Source: Ferruginibacter sp. (lineage in GTDB: Bacteria; Bacteroidota; Bacteroidia; Chitinophagales; Chitinophagaceae). Taken from it: a stretch of 64,000 bases of DNA. The first letter of the stretch is position 1; the number at the start of each line of letters is the position of its first letter. The stretch spans positions 186,001-250,000 of the forward strand of contig JAHBTO010000002.1 of the NCBI GenBank assembly GCA_019638525.1, given 5' to 3'. The notes below the pieces were generated by a model, which was given only the letters and a program-made list of their open reading frames with translations, did no database searches and was not told the origin of the DNA. The translations under genes were made by a program, and so were the position numbers. Below, in pieces: positions 63,949 through 64,000 of the stretch.

Positions 63949-64000
63949 TACAAGCCAGTTAATTGGTTAAAAAGTATTTTGTTTTTACAGGCATGGCGGT

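Overview
The window looks like a chromosomal segment of a Bacteroidota bacterium, most likely of the Chitinophagaceae. The evidence is its low G+C, a short RpoD-type primary sigma factor with no region 1.1, exact TAnnTTTG promoter boxes, a T9SS type A sorting domain, and families typical of the phylum (GLPGLI, DUF4249, DUF5686, DUF3822, DUF6515, OMP beta-barrel). I see no rRNA, tRNA, CRISPR array, insertion sequence, integrase or phage gene. Base composition looks even throughout.

Region 1 (1-15 kb): the 3' end of a penicillin-acylase-type hydrolase, membrane and outer-membrane proteins, a prolyl oligopeptidase, a YycJ-like MBL hydrolase, DciA-like and RecF proteins, then a rightward run with pdhA (TTG start), a TPR membrane protein, ribH, a small lipoprotein and a LutA-like CCG protein. 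Region 2 (15-29 kb): gyrA, the primary sigma gene, and a glycogen cluster (glgB, glgA, glgC, with a divergent ROK sugar kinase). The glycogen cluster is split by an oppositely oriented outer-membrane receptor and GLPGLI pair. Region 3 (29-51 kb): VOC protein, lipoproteins, a DbpA-like DEAD-box helicase, DUF3822-rsmD-lpxK, a MATE exporter, a PIN toxin-antitoxin pair, an M1 peptidase, folB, trxB, an orphan DUF4249 lipoprotein, a TraB/GumN protein, a DUF3857 protein and a T9SS cargo protein.

Region 4 (51-64 kb) is the most distinctive part: a tight leftward operon for sulfated amino-sugar/galactose glycans. It encodes a GH2 enzyme, a sulfatase, a lipoprotein formylglycine-generating enzyme (FGE) with both copper cysteines, a cytosolic aldonolactone-oxidase-like flavoenzyme, a second sulfatase, and a fused SGNH esterase-GH20 hexosaminidase. 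A second GH20 hexosaminidase lies just upstream, separated by a small DUF2945 gene on the other strand. I infer that the sulfatases and the esterase remove sulfate and acyl groups, that the exported FGE activates both Cys-type sulfatases after secretion, and that GH20 and GH2 enzymes release HexNAc and a GH2 sugar such as galactose. This would suit a keratan-sulfate- or mucin-like substrate. No SusC/SusD pair is present in the window.

All functions are predicted from sequence reading only; no database search was run.
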